A stretch of 9,676 nucleotides of DNA from positions 1 through 9,676 of the forward strand of contig JAFECV010000049.1 in assembly GCA_018241985.1 (NCBI GenBank). Direction: 5' to 3'. Under the pieces are notes generated by a model. The model was not told the DNA's origin. It saw only the letters and a program-made list of their open reading frames with translations, and searched no databases. This document shows, piece by piece, positions 1-7,823 of the stretch. The DNA is from Pseudomonadota bacterium. GTDB lineage: Bacteria; Pseudomonadota; Gammaproteobacteria; Burkholderiales; Burkholderiaceae_C. Position numbers and translations under genes: made by a program. Position 1 is the first letter of the stretch; each line of letters opens with the position of its first letter.

Positions 1-577
1 CATGGCCGGCGCGACGGTGCAGTGGCTGCGCGACGGCCTGCAGTTGATCCCGTCGGCGCCGGCGGTCGAGCAACTCGCCGCGAGCGTGCCCGACACCGGC
101 GACGTGTACTTGGTGCCCGCGTTCGCCGGCCTCGGCGCGCCGGACTGGGACGGCCACGCGCGCGCACTGCTGATCGGCATGACGCGCGGCACCACCCGCG
201 CCCATGTCGCGCGCGCCGCGCTGGAGGCGATCACGCTGCAGGTCGCCGACGTGTTCGGCGCGATGGCGCGCGACGCAGGCTTTGCGCTCTCGGAGTTGCG
301 CGTCGACGGCGGCGCCAGCCGCAACGACCTGCTGATGCAGATGCAGGCCGACTTCCTCGGTGTGCCGGTGCTGCGCCCGAAGCAGACCGAGACCACCGCG
401 CTCGGCGCGGCCTACCTCGCCGGCCTTGCCGTCGGCCTGTGGTCCGGCGCCGACGAGATCTCCGCGCAATGGGCGCTCGAGCGCCGCTTCGAGCCGAGGC
501 TCTCTGCCGCGGCGCGCGCCGAAAAACAAGCGCGTTGGCGCGAGGCGGTGGACCGCTCGCGCGGCTGGGCGCGATGA
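1..577 (+). CDS. glpK: Glycerol kinase, C-terminal part (5' end outside window)
   Basis: GlpK transfers phosphate from ATP to glycerol in the cytoplasm, trapping it as glycerol-3-phosphate. The visible 191 residues line up with the last third or so of a family of about 500 residues, so roughly 310 N-terminal residues lie upstream. The ATG at position 2 is an internal Met: the segment [13 protein letters not shown] corresponds to an internal stretch of E. coli GlpK. Visible landmarks, counted from that Met, are the FGGY-kinase signature around residues 55-77 ([18 protein letters not shown]), the nucleotide-binding [13 protein letters not shown] near 100, and [17 protein letters not shown] near 130-147. 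All belong to the second actin-like ATPase domain. The stop TGA at 575-577 overlaps the glpD start (ATGA), implying translational coupling and a shared operon. Nothing looks broken. Identity is firm. Confidence 0.96.
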   Translation, partial: MAGATVQWLRDGLQLIPSAPAVEQLAASVPDTGDVYLVPAFAGLGAPDWDGHARALLIGMTRGTTRAHVARAALEAITLQVADVFGAMARDAGFALSELRVDGGASRNDLLMQMQADFLGVPVLRPKQTETTALGAAYLAGLAVGLWSGADEISAQWALERRFEPRLSAAARAEKQARWREAVDRSRGWAR

Positions 578-2172
578 CGGCGCCGCCCGCCGCGGCGCAG
601 CCGACCCGGCGCGAGCAGCTGCTGGCGCGGCTCGCCGAGGCGCGCACCTGGGACCTCGCGGTGATCGGCGGCGGCGCGACCGGCCTGGGCGTCGCGCTCG
701 ACGCGGCGGCGCGCGGCTGGTCGGTGCTGCTGGTCGAGTCGCACGACTTCGCGCAGGGCACCTCGTCGCGCGCGACCAAGCTGGTGCACGGCGGCGTGCG
801 CTATCTGGCGCAGGGCAACGTGTCGCTGGTGCACGAGGCGCTGCACGAGCGCACGCGCCTGCTGCACAACGCGCCGCACCTGGCGCGCCCGCTCGCCTTC
901 GTCGTGCCCTGCTACCGCTGGTGGGAGCCGCCGTTCTACGGCGCCGGGCTGATGCTGTACGACGCGCTCGCCGGCCGCGCCGCACTCGGCAAGACCGAGT
1001 TCCTGAACCGCGCCGAGACGCTGCGCTGCCTGCCGGGGGCGCAGGGGCAGCACCTGAAGGCCGGGGTCAAGTACTGGGACGGCCAGTTCGACGACGCGCG
1101 GCTCGCGCTGGCGCTGGCGCGCAGCGCCGCCGCACGCGGCGCGCTGCTGCTCAACTATTGCGCCGCGACCGATCTGGTGCACGAGGCCGGCAAGGTCGCC
1201 GGCCTGCAGTGTGAGGACCGCGAGACCGGGCGCCGCTACGCGGTGCGCGCACGCTGCGTGGTCAACGCCGCCGGGGTCTGGGTCGACGAGATCCGCCAGC
1301 GCGACGGCGCCGCGACCGGCCGCGCCGCCGCGCCCATCGTCGCGCCGAGCCAGGGCGTGCACCTGGTGGTGGACCGCGAATTCCTGCACGGCGACCATGC
1401 GCTGCTGGTGCCCCGCACCACCGACGGCCGCGTGCTGTTCGCGGTGCCGTGGCTCGGCAAGCTCATCCTCGGCACCACCGACACGCCGCGCCACGACCTG
1501 GCGCGCGAACCCGATGCGTTCCCGGCCGAAGTCGGGTTCATCCTGCGCGAGGCGGCCCGCGTGCTCGCGCGCGCGCCGACCCGTGCCGACGTGAAGAGCC
1601 TCTGGGTCGGCCTGCGCCCGCTGGTGCGCCCGCAGGGCGACGACGGCGAAGCCACCCGGTCGCTGAGCCGCGAGCACACGGTGCGCGTGGCCCGAAGCGG
1701 ACTGGTCACGGTGACCGGCGGCAAATGGACCACCTACCGCGCGATGGCCGAGGACGTGCTGGACAAGTGCATGGACGCCGCGCTGCTCGATCGCCGTCCC
1801 GGCGGCGTGACCGCCGACCTGGTGCTGGTCGGCGGCGACCCCGGCGCGCCGCCGCGCGGGGCCTTGAGCGAGCCGCCGGGCCTGGCCGCCTACGGCAGCG
1901 AGCAGGGTCTCGTGCAGGCGCTGCCGGGCGCGGACCGGGCGCTGGGCGGCGGCCTGACCGAGGCGATGGTGCGCTTTGCCGCGCGCTACGAATACGCGCG
2001 CCGGGTCGACGATGTGCTGGCGCGCCGTTCGCGCCTGCTGTTCCTCGACGCGCGGTTGGCCAGTTCGCTGGCCGCGCCGGTGGCCGGGATCCTGGCGCAG
2101 GAAACCGGCGCCGATCCGGGCGCGGCGGCGTTCGGCGCGCTGGCCCGGCATTACCTGCAGGTGCCGGGCTGA
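574..2172 (+). CDS. glpD: Aerobic glycerol-3-phosphate dehydrogenase (FAD)
   Basis: GlpD oxidises glycerol-3-phosphate to dihydroxyacetone phosphate and passes electrons through FAD to quinone. It is a monotopic inner-membrane enzyme. The 532-residue product has an N-terminal Rossmann FAD-binding fold at about residues 27-55 ([20 protein letters not shown], ending in acidic E55), which fits glycerol-3-phosphate dehydrogenase signature 1. [15 protein letters not shown] follows. WVGLRPLV carries the conserved substrate-site Arg (R348). Signature 2, [11 protein letters not shown], is at 382-392, and a helical C-terminal domain starts near 464. E. coli GlpD is about 501 residues; much of the extra length is a tail of roughly 20 residues before the Rossmann fold. 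ATG 574 was chosen because it overlaps the glpK stop as ATGA and no other start precedes the Rossmann fold closely. The open frame continues upstream to position 22 only because stops are rare at this GC content. Function is secure. Confidence 0.96.
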   Translation: MTAPPAAAQPTRREQLLARLAEARTWDLAVIGGGATGLGVALDAAARGWSVLLVESHDFAQGTSSRATKLVHGGVRYLAQGNVSLVHEALHERTRLLHNAPHLARPLAFVVPCYRWWEPPFYGAGLMLYDALAGRAALGKTEFLNRAETLRCLPGAQGQHLKAGVKYWDGQFDDARLALALARSAAARGALLLNYCAATDLVHEAGKVAGLQCEDRETGRRYAVRARCVVNAAGVWVDEIRQRDGAATGRAAAPIVAPSQGVHLVVDREFLHGDHALLVPRTTDGRVLFAVPWLGKLILGTTDTPRHDLAREPDAFPAEVGFILREAARVLARAPTRADVKSLWVGLRPLVRPQGDDGEATRSLSREHTVRVARSGLVTVTGGKWTTYRAMAEDVLDKCMDAALLDRRPGGVTADLVLVGGDPGAPPRGALSEPPGLAAYGSEQGLVQALPGADRALGGGLTEAMVRFAARYEYARRVDDVLARRSRLLFLDARLASSLAAPVAGILAQETGADPGAAAFGALARHYLQVPG

Positions 2173-2186
2173 TCCGCCGCTCCGCA

Positions 2187-2201
2187 GGCATCGTTGATGC
2201 C
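2187..2201. repeat. Perfect inverted repeat overlapping the rplN -35 box
   Basis: GGCATC-GTT-GATGCC is a 6-bp perfect inverted repeat with a 3-base centre, starting 14 bases after the glpD stop. Its right half contains most of the proposed -35 hexamer at 2194-2199. It might be a small operator or a weak hairpin at the end of the glpD message. No T-tract follows, so it is not a normal intrinsic terminator. In a GC-rich genome a 6-bp repeat can arise by chance. Confidence 0.35.
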
Positions 2202-2223
2202 GGCCACGAAACTGTGCCATAAT
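2194..2223 (+). promoter_or_regulatory. Sigma70-type promoter of the spc operon (extended -10)
   Basis: The -35 candidate TTGATG (2194-2199; 4 of 6 consensus) is separated by 18 bp from the -10 candidate CATAAT (2218-2223; 5 of 6). The -10 is preceded by TGC, giving an extended -10 (TGnCATAAT). Transcription would start near 2230, leaving a leader of about 134 nt before rplN. The location supports it: this is the only long gap between the glycerol genes and the ribosomal cluster, and an AT-rich hexamer stands out against the GC-rich background. It is probably the main promoter for the spc genes and perhaps the alpha genes. Confidence 0.72.
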
Positions 2224-2243
2224 CACCGGCTCCGCTAGGTAAC

Positions 2244-2310
2244 GGGCGGGGTTTGCTTATTCTGCCCAGCGCTTGCGCTTCGTGAAGGGTTCACGGCGCT
2301 GCCGACGGGC
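2244..2310 (+). promoter_or_regulatory. Structured 5' leader of rplN mRNA (candidate)
   Basis: Within the predicted untranslated leader two adjacent stems can form. The first pairs GGGCGG (2244-2249) with CTGCCC (2262-2267), including one G-U pair and a 12-nt loop. The second pairs CAGCGC (2267-2272) with GCGCTG (2296-2301), stacked on an inner perfect stem CGTGAA (2281-2286) / TTCACG (2290-2295) with a GGG loop; an 8-nt bulge lies on the left side. They compete for one base only. No T-run follows. Leaders of ribosomal protein operons often bind a repressor ribosomal protein, but I do not recognise a known binding motif here, so a regulatory role is inference. Confidence 0.35.
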
Positions 2311-2363
2311 CCAAGACTGGCCAGGCGCCCTTGATGGATGCCGGTCCAAGTTGGGAACATGAA

Positions 2364-2732
2364 ATGATCCAGACAGAATCTCGACTCGAGGTCGCCGACA
2401 ACACCGGCGCGAAGTCCGTGCTCTGCATCAAGGTGCTGGGCGGGTCCAAGCGGCGCTATGCGGGCGTCGGCGACATCATCAAGGTCAGCGTCAAGGAAGC
2501 CGCGCCGCGCGGCCGCGTCAAGAAGGGCGAGGTCTACAGCGCGGTCGTGGTGCGCACCGCCAAGGGCATTCGCCGCGGCGACGGCTCGCTGATCAAATTC
2601 GACGGCAACGCCGCGGTGTTGCTGAACAACAAGCTGGAGCCGATCGGCACCCGCATCTTCGGCCCGGTCACGCGCGAGCTGCGCACCGAGCGCTTCATGA
2701 AGATCGTGTCGCTGGCGCCGGAAGTTCTCTAA
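2364..2732 (+). CDS. rplN: 50S ribosomal protein L14
   Basis: L14 binds 23S rRNA and forms an intersubunit bridge with 16S rRNA next to L19; it is universal. The product is 122 residues, one or so fewer than E. coli L14. It begins [17 protein letters not shown], carries the L14 signature at residues 60-87 ([12 protein letters not shown] through NAAVLL) and ends in the typical [15 protein letters not shown] 2364 was chosen because MIQ is the conserved family start and GGGA at 2353-2356 lies 7 bases ahead. The frame is open further upstream (TTG 2331, ATG 2334) but would add residues the family lacks. It is the first gene of the spc operon. Here it follows its own promoter and glpD rather than rpsQ of the S10 operon. 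Confidence 0.98.
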   Translation: MIQTESRLEVADNTGAKSVLCIKVLGGSKRRYAGVGDIIKVSVKEAAPRGRVKKGEVYSAVVVRTAKGIRRGDGSLIKFDGNAAVLLNNKLEPIGTRIFGPVTRELRTERFMKIVSLAPEVL

Positions 2733-2752
2733 CCCGGCAGCGAGGACGCGCC

Positions 2753-3073
2753 ATGAACAAGATTCGCAAAGGCGACGAGGTCATCGTGCTCACCGGGCGC
2801 GACAAGGGCAAGCGCGGCAAGGTCGCGCTGCGCAAGGACGAGTCGCATCTGGTGATCGAGGGCATCAACCTCGTGAAGAAGCACACCAAGCCGAACCCGA
2901 TGAAGGGCACCCCGGGCGGCATCGTCGAGAAGGCGATGCCGATCCACCAGTCCAACGTCGCGGTCTTCAACGCCGACACCGGCAAGGCGGACCGCGTCGG
3001 CATCAAGGTGCTGGCCGACGGCAAGCGGGTGCGCGTCTACAAGTCCAGCGGCGAAGAAATCAAGGTGGCGTGA
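2753..3073 (+). CDS. rplX: 50S ribosomal protein L24
   Basis: L24 is an early assembly initiator of the large subunit; it binds the 5' region of 23S rRNA and later sits near the polypeptide exit. The 106-residue product has an N-terminal KOW domain ([20 protein letters not shown], residues 4-23), followed by the family segment [12 protein letters not shown] and [15 protein letters not shown]. Length is normal. A clear Shine-Dalgarno GAGGA at 2742-2746 precedes ATG 2753 by 6 bases. It lies 20 bases after rplN, and its stop is only 2 bases from the rplE ATG, so translation of the two genes is probably coupled. Confidence 0.98.
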   Translation: MNKIRKGDEVIVLTGRDKGKRGKVALRKDESHLVIEGINLVKKHTKPNPMKGTPGGIVEKAMPIHQSNVAVFNADTGKADRVGIKVLADGKRVRVYKSSGEEIKVA

Positions 3074-3075
3074 CC

Positions 3076-3615
3076 ATGGCTCGACTGCAACAACACTATC
3101 GCGAGAAGGTCGCGCCCGAACTGATGGCCAAGTTCGGCTACAAGTCGCCGATGCAGGTGCCGCGCCTGGCCAAGATCACGCTGAACATGGGCGTGAGCGA
3201 GGCGGTGGCCGACAAGAAGGTGATGGACGCCGCGGTCGGCGACCTGACCAAGATCGCCGGCCAGAAGCCGGTCGTGACCAAGGCCAAGAAGGCGATCGCC
3301 GGCTTCAAGATCCGCGAGGGCCAGGCGATCGGCTGCATGGTCACGCTGCGCGGCGTGCGCATGTACGAGTTCCTGGACCGCTTCGTCACGGTCGCGCTGC
3401 CGCGCGTGCGCGACTTCCGCGGCGTGTCGGCGCGCGCGTTCGACGGCCGCGGCAACTACAACGTCGGCGTGAAGGAGCAGATCATCTTCCCCGAGATCGA
3501 GTACGACAAGGTCGATGCGCTGCGCGGTCTGAACATCAGCATCACCACGACGGCCAAGACCGACGAGGAGTGCAAGGCGCTGCTCGCGGGCTTCCGTTTC
3601 CCGTTCAAGAACTGA
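3076..3615 (+). CDS. rplE: 50S ribosomal protein L5
   Basis: L5 binds 5S rRNA with L18 and forms the central protuberance, contacting the P-site tRNA and S13. The 179-residue product matches the usual length. It begins [12 protein letters not shown], carries the L5 signature at residues 57-73 ([17 protein letters not shown]), and ends with the conserved TTTAKTDEE and FRFPFKN. A GTG at 3070 in the same frame overlaps the rplX stop, but ATG 3076 gives the family N-terminus and lies 7 bases after AAGGTGG (3062-3068), so it is preferred. In E. coli the S8 repressor site lies at this gene junction. With only 2 bases between the genes here I could not recognise an equivalent. Confidence 0.97.
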   Translation: MARLQQHYREKVAPELMAKFGYKSPMQVPRLAKITLNMGVSEAVADKKVMDAAVGDLTKIAGQKPVVTKAKKAIAGFKIREGQAIGCMVTLRGVRMYEFLDRFVTVALPRVRDFRGVSARAFDGRGNYNVGVKEQIIFPEIEYDKVDALRGLNISITTTAKTDEECKALLAGFRFPFKN

Positions 3616-3624
3616 AGGTGCATC

Positions 3625-3930
3625 GTGGCTAAGAAATCCCTGATCGAACGCGAACTCAAGCGCGACAAGCTGGTCGCGCAGTACGCGAAGAAGCACGCCG
3701 AGCTGAAGTCGATCGCGCAGGACGCGAAGCGCAGCGACGAGGAGCGCGCGGTGGCCCGCCTGGCCCTGCAGAAGCTCCCGCGCAACGCGAACCCGACGCG
3801 CCAGCGCAACCGCTGCGGCATCACCGGACGCCCGCGCGGCACGTTCCGCCAGTTCGGCCTGGCCCGCGCGAAGATCCGCGAGCTGGCGTTCGCCGGCGAT
3901 ATCCCCGGCGTCGTCAAGGCGAGCTGGTAA
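3625..3930 (+). CDS. rpsN: 30S ribosomal protein S14 (zinc-free type)
   Basis: S14 is a late-binding protein of the 30S head, near the A site. The product is 101 residues, the length of the long proteobacterial type. It contains the signature region [16 protein letters not shown] starting at residue 59 and ends in [11 protein letters not shown]. Only one cysteine (C64) is present in that region, so this is the zinc-independent form lacking the CxxC pairs. The start is GTG 3625, giving the expected [12 protein letters not shown]-terminus. The AAGGTG at 3615-3620 is close to it (4 bases) and overlaps the rplE stop. It lies 9 bases after rplE. Confidence 0.98.
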   Translation: MAKKSLIERELKRDKLVAQYAKKHAELKSIAQDAKRSDEERAVARLALQKLPRNANPTRQRNRCGITGRPRGTFRQFGLARAKIRELAFAGDIPGVVKASW

Positions 3931-3950
3931 GCGCCGCAGGAGAGAACAAC

Positions 3951-4346
3951 ATGAGCATGAGTGATCCGATCGCCGATCTGCTGACCCGCATCCGCAATGC
4001 GCAGATGGTGGCCAAGACCACCGTGTCGGTGCCGTCTTCGAAGGTGAAGGTGGCGATCGCGCAGGTGCTGAAGGACGAGGGCTACATCGACGGCTTCCAG
4101 GTCAAGAGCGAAGGCGCGAAGACCGAGCTGGAAATCGCGCTCAAGTACTACGCCGGCCGCCCGGTGATCGAGCGGCTCGAGCGCGTCAGCCGGCCCGGCC
4201 TGCGCGTGTACAAGGGGCGCGACGCGATCCCGCAGGTGATGAACGGCCTGGGCGTGGCGATCGTGACCACGCCTCGCGGCGTGATGACCGATCGCAAGGC
4301 GCGTGCCACCGGCGTCGGCGGCGAAGTGCTGTGCTATGTCGCCTGA
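3951..4346 (+). CDS. rpsH: 30S ribosomal protein S8
   Basis: S8 is a primary 16S rRNA-binding protein of the central domain (helix 21) that nucleates platform assembly. In E. coli it also represses the spc operon by binding its mRNA. The product is 131 residues, one longer than E. coli S8. It begins [18 protein letters not shown], has the RNA-binding [19 protein letters not shown], and ends with the family signature at about 110-131 ([19 protein letters not shown]). ATG 3951 is preceded by a strong GCAGGAGAG at 3936-3944. A second ATG at 3957 is possible, but the MSM start is conserved. Whether this S8 regulates its own operon cannot be seen from the sequence. Confidence 0.98.
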   Translation: MSMSDPIADLLTRIRNAQMVAKTTVSVPSSKVKVAIAQVLKDEGYIDGFQVKSEGAKTELEIALKYYAGRPVIERLERVSRPGLRVYKGRDAIPQVMNGLGVAIVTTPRGVMTDRKARATGVGGEVLCYVA

Positions 4347-4370
4347 CGGCGGCAACGAGGAGAACATTCG

Positions 4371-4904
4371 ATGTCCCGTGTAGGAAAGATGCCGGTCACC
4401 GTCCCCGCGGGGGTCGAGGTGTCGGTGACGCCGGAGCGCATCAGCGTCAAGGGCTCGGGCGGCAACCTGTCGGTCGCGCAGCACGCGCTGGTCAAGGTCG
4501 GCAACGCGGCCGGCCAGCTCAGCTTCGAGCCGGCCGACGAATCGCGCGAGGCGAACGCGATGAGCGGCACGCTGCGCCAGCTGGTGAACAACATGGTGGT
4601 CGGCGTGACCCGCGGCTTCGAGAAGAAGCTGAACCTGGTCGGCGTCGGCTTCCGCGCGCAGGCGCAGGGCACGAAGCTGAACCTGTCGGTCGGCTTCTCG
4701 CACCCGGTGAACAAGGAGATGCCGGCGGGCATTACGGTCGCCACGCCGGTGCCCACCGAGATCGTGATCAAAGGGGCCGACCGCCAGCGTGTCGGCCAGG
4801 TCGCTGCCGAGATCCGCGCGATCCGTCCGCCCGAGCCGTACAAGGGCAAGGGCATCCGCTTCGCGGACGAGACCGTGGTGATCAAGGAAACCAAGAAGAA
4901 GTAA
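4371..4904 (+). CDS. rplF: 50S ribosomal protein L6
   Basis: L6 sits near the sarcin-ricin loop and the factor-binding stalk base of the large subunit. The 177-residue product starts [17 protein letters not shown] and has the two-repeat L6 architecture. Between the repeats is the [16 protein letters not shown] segment, and the C-terminal signature is at about 153-162 ([10 protein letters not shown]), followed by a lysine-rich tail. Length equals the family norm. A strong AACGAGGAG lies at 4354-4362, 8 bases before ATG 4371. The stop TAA is followed directly by GGAG, which serves rplR. An overlapping open frame at 4331-5251 in another frame is a shadow. Confidence 0.98.
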   Translation: MSRVGKMPVTVPAGVEVSVTPERISVKGSGGNLSVAQHALVKVGNAAGQLSFEPADESREANAMSGTLRQLVNNMVVGVTRGFEKKLNLVGVGFRAQAQGTKLNLSVGFSHPVNKEMPAGITVATPVPTEIVIKGADRQRVGQVAAEIRAIRPPEPYKGKGIRFADETVVIKETKKK

Positions 4905-4916
4905 GGAGCGGCGGAC

Positions 4917-5282
4917 ATGTTGAACAAGAAAGCGCAGCGGCTGCGCCGCTCCCGGCAGACACGGATCCGCATCGCGACCCAGGGCGTCGCGCGGCTGACC
5001 GTGAACCGGACCAATCTGCACATCTACGCCACGGTGATTTCCGGCGACGGCGGCAAGGTGGTCGCCACCGCGTCCACGCTGCAGGCCGAGGTGCGCAGCT
5101 CGCTCGGCGGCGCCGGCAAGGGCGGCAATGCGGCCGCGGCGCAGATCGTCGGCCGGCTGATTGCGGAGAAGGCGAAGGCGGCGGGCGTCGAGCGGGTCGC
5201 GTTCGACCGCGCCGGCTATGCCTACCACGGACGGGTCAAGGCCCTGGCTGACGCGGCGCGCGAAGCCGGCTTGCAGTTCTAA
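4917..5282 (+). CDS. rplR: 50S ribosomal protein L18
   Basis: L18 binds 5S rRNA together with L5 and attaches it to 23S rRNA in the central protuberance. The 121-residue product is slightly longer than E. coli L18 (117). It shows the basic N-terminus [19 protein letters not shown], the [11 protein letters not shown] core, and the highly conserved C-terminus at about 95-121 ([20 protein letters not shown], then REAGLQF). ATG 4917 is preceded at 8 bases by GGAG (4905-4908) just behind the rplF stop, and the gap to rplF is 12 bases. No anomalies seen. Confidence 0.98.
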   Translation: MLNKKAQRLRRSRQTRIRIATQGVARLTVNRTNLHIYATVISGDGGKVVATASTLQAEVRSSLGGAGKGGNAAAAQIVGRLIAEKAKAAGVERVAFDRAGYAYHGRVKALADAAREAGLQF

Positions 5283-5299
5283 GCGGATCGGAATCGGAA

Positions 5300-5830
5300 A
5301 TGGCGAAAGTTCAATCAAGGATGCAGGGCCGGCCGCAGGGCGACGGTCCGGAAGACGGCCTGCGCGAGAAGATGATCGCGATCAACCGTGTGACCAAGGT
5401 GGTCAAGGGCGGGCGCATTCTCGGCTTTGCCGCGCTGACCGTGGTCGGTGACGGCGACGGCCGCGTCGGCATGGGCAAGGGCAAGTCCAAGGAAGTGCCG
5501 TCCGCGGTGCAGAAGGCGATGGAAGAGGCGCGCCGCAACCTGGCCAAGGTGTCGCTGCGCGACGGCACGATCCACCACCGGGTGCAGGGCCGCCACGGCG
5601 CATCGGTCGTGATGGTGGCGCCGGCGCCGAAGGGGACCGGCATCATCGCCGGCGGCCCGATGCGCGCGGTGTTCGAGGTGATGGGCGTGACCGACATCGT
5701 CGCGAAGAGCCACGGCTCGAGCAATCCGTACAACATGGTGCGCGCGACGCTGGACGCGTTGTCGCACTCGACCACCGCGGCCGAGGTCGCGGCCAAGCGC
5801 GGCAAGACCGTCGAAGAACTGTTCGCCTGA
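5300..5830 (+). CDS. rpsE: 30S ribosomal protein S5
   Basis: S5 lies at the mRNA entry side of the 30S subunit and contributes to decoding fidelity and mRNA unwinding. The 176-residue product has the dsRBD-like N-terminal domain with the S5 signature beginning [20 protein letters not shown] at residue 37. The C-terminal domain contains [19 protein letters not shown] and ends [13 protein letters not shown]. It has about 9 extra residues at the N-terminus relative to E. coli S5, which I believe is common in this bacterial group. The Shine-Dalgarno is weak (GGAA near 5290), so expression may rely on coupling with rplR 17 bases upstream. ATG 5300 gives the conserved MAK start. Confidence 0.98.
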   Translation: MAKVQSRMQGRPQGDGPEDGLREKMIAINRVTKVVKGGRILGFAALTVVGDGDGRVGMGKGKSKEVPSAVQKAMEEARRNLAKVSLRDGTIHHRVQGRHGASVVMVAPAPKGTGIIAGGPMRAVFEVMGVTDIVAKSHGSSNPYNMVRATLDALSHSTTAAEVAAKRGKTVEELFA

Positions 5831-5844
5831 ACGGGAGCATGGGC

Positions 5845-6027
5845 ATGACGACGCAAGGCAAGATCAAGGTCCGGCTGGTGCGCAGCCCGATCGGCTGCAA
5901 CGTATCGCACCGCGCGACCGTGCGCGGGCTCGGCCTGCGCAAGCTGGGCAGCACGCGCGAACTGGTCGACACCCCCGCGGTGCGCGGGATGATCAACAAG
6001 GTCAGCTACCTGGTGAAGGTGGATTGA
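5845..6027 (+). CDS. rpmD: 50S ribosomal protein L30
   Basis: L30 is a small ferredoxin-like-fold protein on the surface of domain II of 23S rRNA. The product is 60 residues, matching the usual 59-60. It contains [12 protein letters not shown] near the N-terminus, [20 protein letters not shown] in the middle, and the conserved [12 protein letters not shown] end. Two in-frame ATGs lie 6 bases apart, at 5839 and 5845. GGGAG at 5833-5837 leaves 1 base to the first and 7 to the second, so 5845 is the likely start; the longer version would be 62 residues. It lies 14 bases after rpsE and 13 before rplO. Confidence 0.96.
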   Translation: MTTQGKIKVRLVRSPIGCNVSHRATVRGLGLRKLGSTRELVDTPAVRGMINKVSYLVKVD

Positions 6028-6040
6028 AGAGGGCATGACG

Positions 6041-6472
6041 ATGGAACTCAATGGCATCAAGCCGGCGGAAGGGGCGAAGCGCGCGCGGCGCCGTGTCGGG
6101 CGCGGCATCGGCTCGGGCCTCGGCAAGACCGCCGGACGCGGCCACAAGGGCCAGAAGTCGCGCGCGGGCGGGTTTCACAAGATCGGCTTCGAAGGCGGCC
6201 AGATGCCGCTGCAGCGCCGGCTGCCCAAGCGCGGCTTCAAGTCGCGCCAGCTCAAGTTCAACGCGGAGCTGTCGCTGGCCGCGCTCGAGCGCCTGGGCGC
6301 GTCCGAGGTCGACCTGCTGACGCTCAAGCAGGCGGGGCTGGTCGGCGAGATGGCCAAGACCGTCAAGGTGATCAAGTCCGGCGCGATCAGCCGCGCGGTC
6401 AAGCTGAACGGCATTGCGGCGACCGCGGGCGCGAAGGCCGCGATCGAAGCGGCCGGCGGCAGCGTGGCCTGA
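6041..6472 (+). CDS. rplO: 50S ribosomal protein L15
   Basis: L15 is a late-assembly large-subunit protein with a long extended N-terminal tail that penetrates 23S rRNA. The 143-residue product shows that Gly/Arg/Lys-rich tail ([20 protein letters not shown] from residue 19, then [17 protein letters not shown]). It ends with the family signature [20 protein letters not shown] through AIEAAGG. ATGs exist at 6035 and 6041. AGAGGG at 6028-6033 is 1 base from the former and 7 from the latter, and MELN is, from memory, the typical betaproteobacterial start, so 6041 is chosen. This is the same double-ATG pattern as in rpmD just upstream. Confidence 0.96.
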   Translation: MELNGIKPAEGAKRARRRVGRGIGSGLGKTAGRGHKGQKSRAGGFHKIGFEGGQMPLQRRLPKRGFKSRQLKFNAELSLAALERLGASEVDLLTLKQAGLVGEMAKTVKVIKSGAISRAVKLNGIAATAGAKAAIEAAGGSVA

Positions 6473-6498
6473 AAAGCAAGGGCTGAGAGAGGCACCCG

Positions 6499-7818
6499 GT
6501 GGCAACTGGCGGAACAAGACTGGCGAAGACAGGGAAGTTCGGCGACCTGCGTCGCCGGCTGATCTTTCTGCTGCTCGCGCTGCTGGTGTACCGCGTCGGT
6601 TCGTACATCCCGGTGCCGGGCATCGACCCGAACCAGCTCGAGCAACTGTTCAAGGGTCAGCAGAACGGCATCCTGAGCCTGTTCAACATGTTCTCGGGTG
6701 GGGCGCTGTCGCGCTTCTCCGTGTTCGCGCTCGGCATCATGCCGTACATCTCGGCGTCGATCATCATGCAACTGATGACCTACGTGGTGCCGACCTTCGA
6801 GCAGATGAAGAAGGAAGGCGAGGCGGGCCAGCGCAAGATCACCCAGTACACCCGCTACGGCACGCTGGCGCTCGGGCTGTTCCAGTCGCTCGGCATCGCG
6901 GTCGCGCTCGAGCGCTCGCCCGGGCTGGTGCTCGACCCCGGCATGGGCTTTCGGCTGACCGCGGTGGTCAGCCTGACCGCAGGCACGATGTTCCTGATGT
7001 GGCTGGGCGAGCAGATCACCGAGCGCGGCCTGGGCAACGGGATTTCGCTGCTGATCTTCGCCGGCATCGCGGCCGGGCTGCCGCGCGCGATCGGCAGCAT
7101 GCTCGAGCTGGTCGGCACCGGCGCGATGAGCATCCTGGTCGCGCTGTTTATCGTCGCGATCGTGGTGCTGGTGACCTACTTCGTGGTGTTCATCGAACGC
7201 GGCCAGCGCAAGATCCTGGTGAACTACGCGCGCCGCCAGGTCGGCAACAAGGTGTACGGCGGCCAGTCGTCGCATCTGCCGCTGAAACTCAACATGTCGG
7301 GCGTGATCCCGCCGATCTTCGCGTCGTCGATCATCCTGCTGCCGGCGACCGTGGTGAGCTGGTCCAGCACCGGCGACTCGATGCGCTGGCTGAAAGACCT
7401 CGCGTCGGCGCTCTCGCCGGGCCAGCCGATCTACGTGATGCTGTACGCGGCGGCGATCATCTTCTTCTGCTTCTTCTACACCGCGCTGGTGTTCAACAGC
7501 CGCGAGACCGCGGACAACCTGAAGAAGAGCGGCGCCTTCATTCCGGGCATCCGCCCGGGCGAGCAGTCGGCGCGCTACATCGACAAGATCCTGCTGCGGC
7601 TCACGCTGGTCGGCGCGATCTACATCACGGTCGTCTGCCTGCTGCCCGAATTCCTGGTGTTGAAGTACAACGTCCCGTTCTATTTCGGCGGCACCTCGCT
7701 GCTGATCATCGTGGTCGTGACGATGGACTTCATGGCCCAGGTGCAGAACTACATGATGTCCCAGCAGTACGAGTCGCTGCTGAAAAAGGCCAATTTCAAG
7801 ACTTCGCTCGGCGGTTGA
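6499..7818 (+). CDS. secY: Protein translocase subunit SecY
   Basis: SecY is the pore-forming subunit of the SecYEG channel in the inner membrane, moving unfolded proteins across and into the membrane with SecA or the ribosome. The 439-residue product fits the family (E. coli 443) and reads as ten membrane helices. TM1 is at about 21-40. TM2 begins with [11 protein letters not shown] (79-89), which carries pore-ring isoleucines. Cytoplasmic loop 4 contains [20 protein letters not shown]. Loop 5 contains [19 protein letters not shown] with the conserved Arg needed for SecA coupling at R352. The end is [20 protein letters not shown]. The start is GTG 6499, six bases after GAGAGAGG (6485-6492). 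It lies 26 bases after rplO, and its stop overlaps the short Shine-Dalgarno of infA. Confidence 0.98.
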   Translation: MATGGTRLAKTGKFGDLRRRLIFLLLALLVYRVGSYIPVPGIDPNQLEQLFKGQQNGILSLFNMFSGGALSRFSVFALGIMPYISASIIMQLMTYVVPTFEQMKKEGEAGQRKITQYTRYGTLALGLFQSLGIAVALERSPGLVLDPGMGFRLTAVVSLTAGTMFLMWLGEQITERGLGNGISLLIFAGIAAGLPRAIGSMLELVGTGAMSILVALFIVAIVVLVTYFVVFIERGQRKILVNYARRQVGNKVYGGQSSHLPLKLNMSGVIPPIFASSIILLPATVVSWSSTGDSMRWLKDLASALSPGQPIYVMLYAAAIIFFCFFYTALVFNSRETADNLKKSGAFIPGIRPGEQSARYIDKILLRLTLVGAIYITVVCLLPEFLVLKYNVPFYFGGTSLLIIVVVTMDFMAQVQNYMMSQQYESLLKKANFKTSLGG

Positions 7819-7823
7819 GGCGA

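Noticed and set aside
22..573. Long + strand open frame running into glpD from position 22
   Set aside because: It is out of frame with glpK, which has clear homology through 577. The added residues are Arg/Ala-rich low-complexity sequence typical of a shifted frame in GC-rich DNA. glpD starts at 574.
412..2226. 604-codon open frame antisense to glpD
   Set aside because: Arg/Ala/Gln/His-rich composition with no recognisable motif, lying opposite a well-supported gene; expected where stop codons are rare.
2331..2363. Longer L14 starting at TTG 2331 or ATG 2334
   Set aside because: Adds residues absent from L14 proteins, while GGGA is correctly spaced for ATG 2364 and MIQ is the conserved start.
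3456..5318. 620-codon antisense open frame opposite rplE to rplR
   Set aside because: Spans six gene junctions of confident ribosomal genes on the other strand, with biased composition and no domain; a shadow.
6414..7823. 542-codon + strand open frame ending in infA
   Set aside because: Only its last 72 codons are real (IF-1). The rest overlaps secY in the wrong frame and lacks any SecY or other motif.
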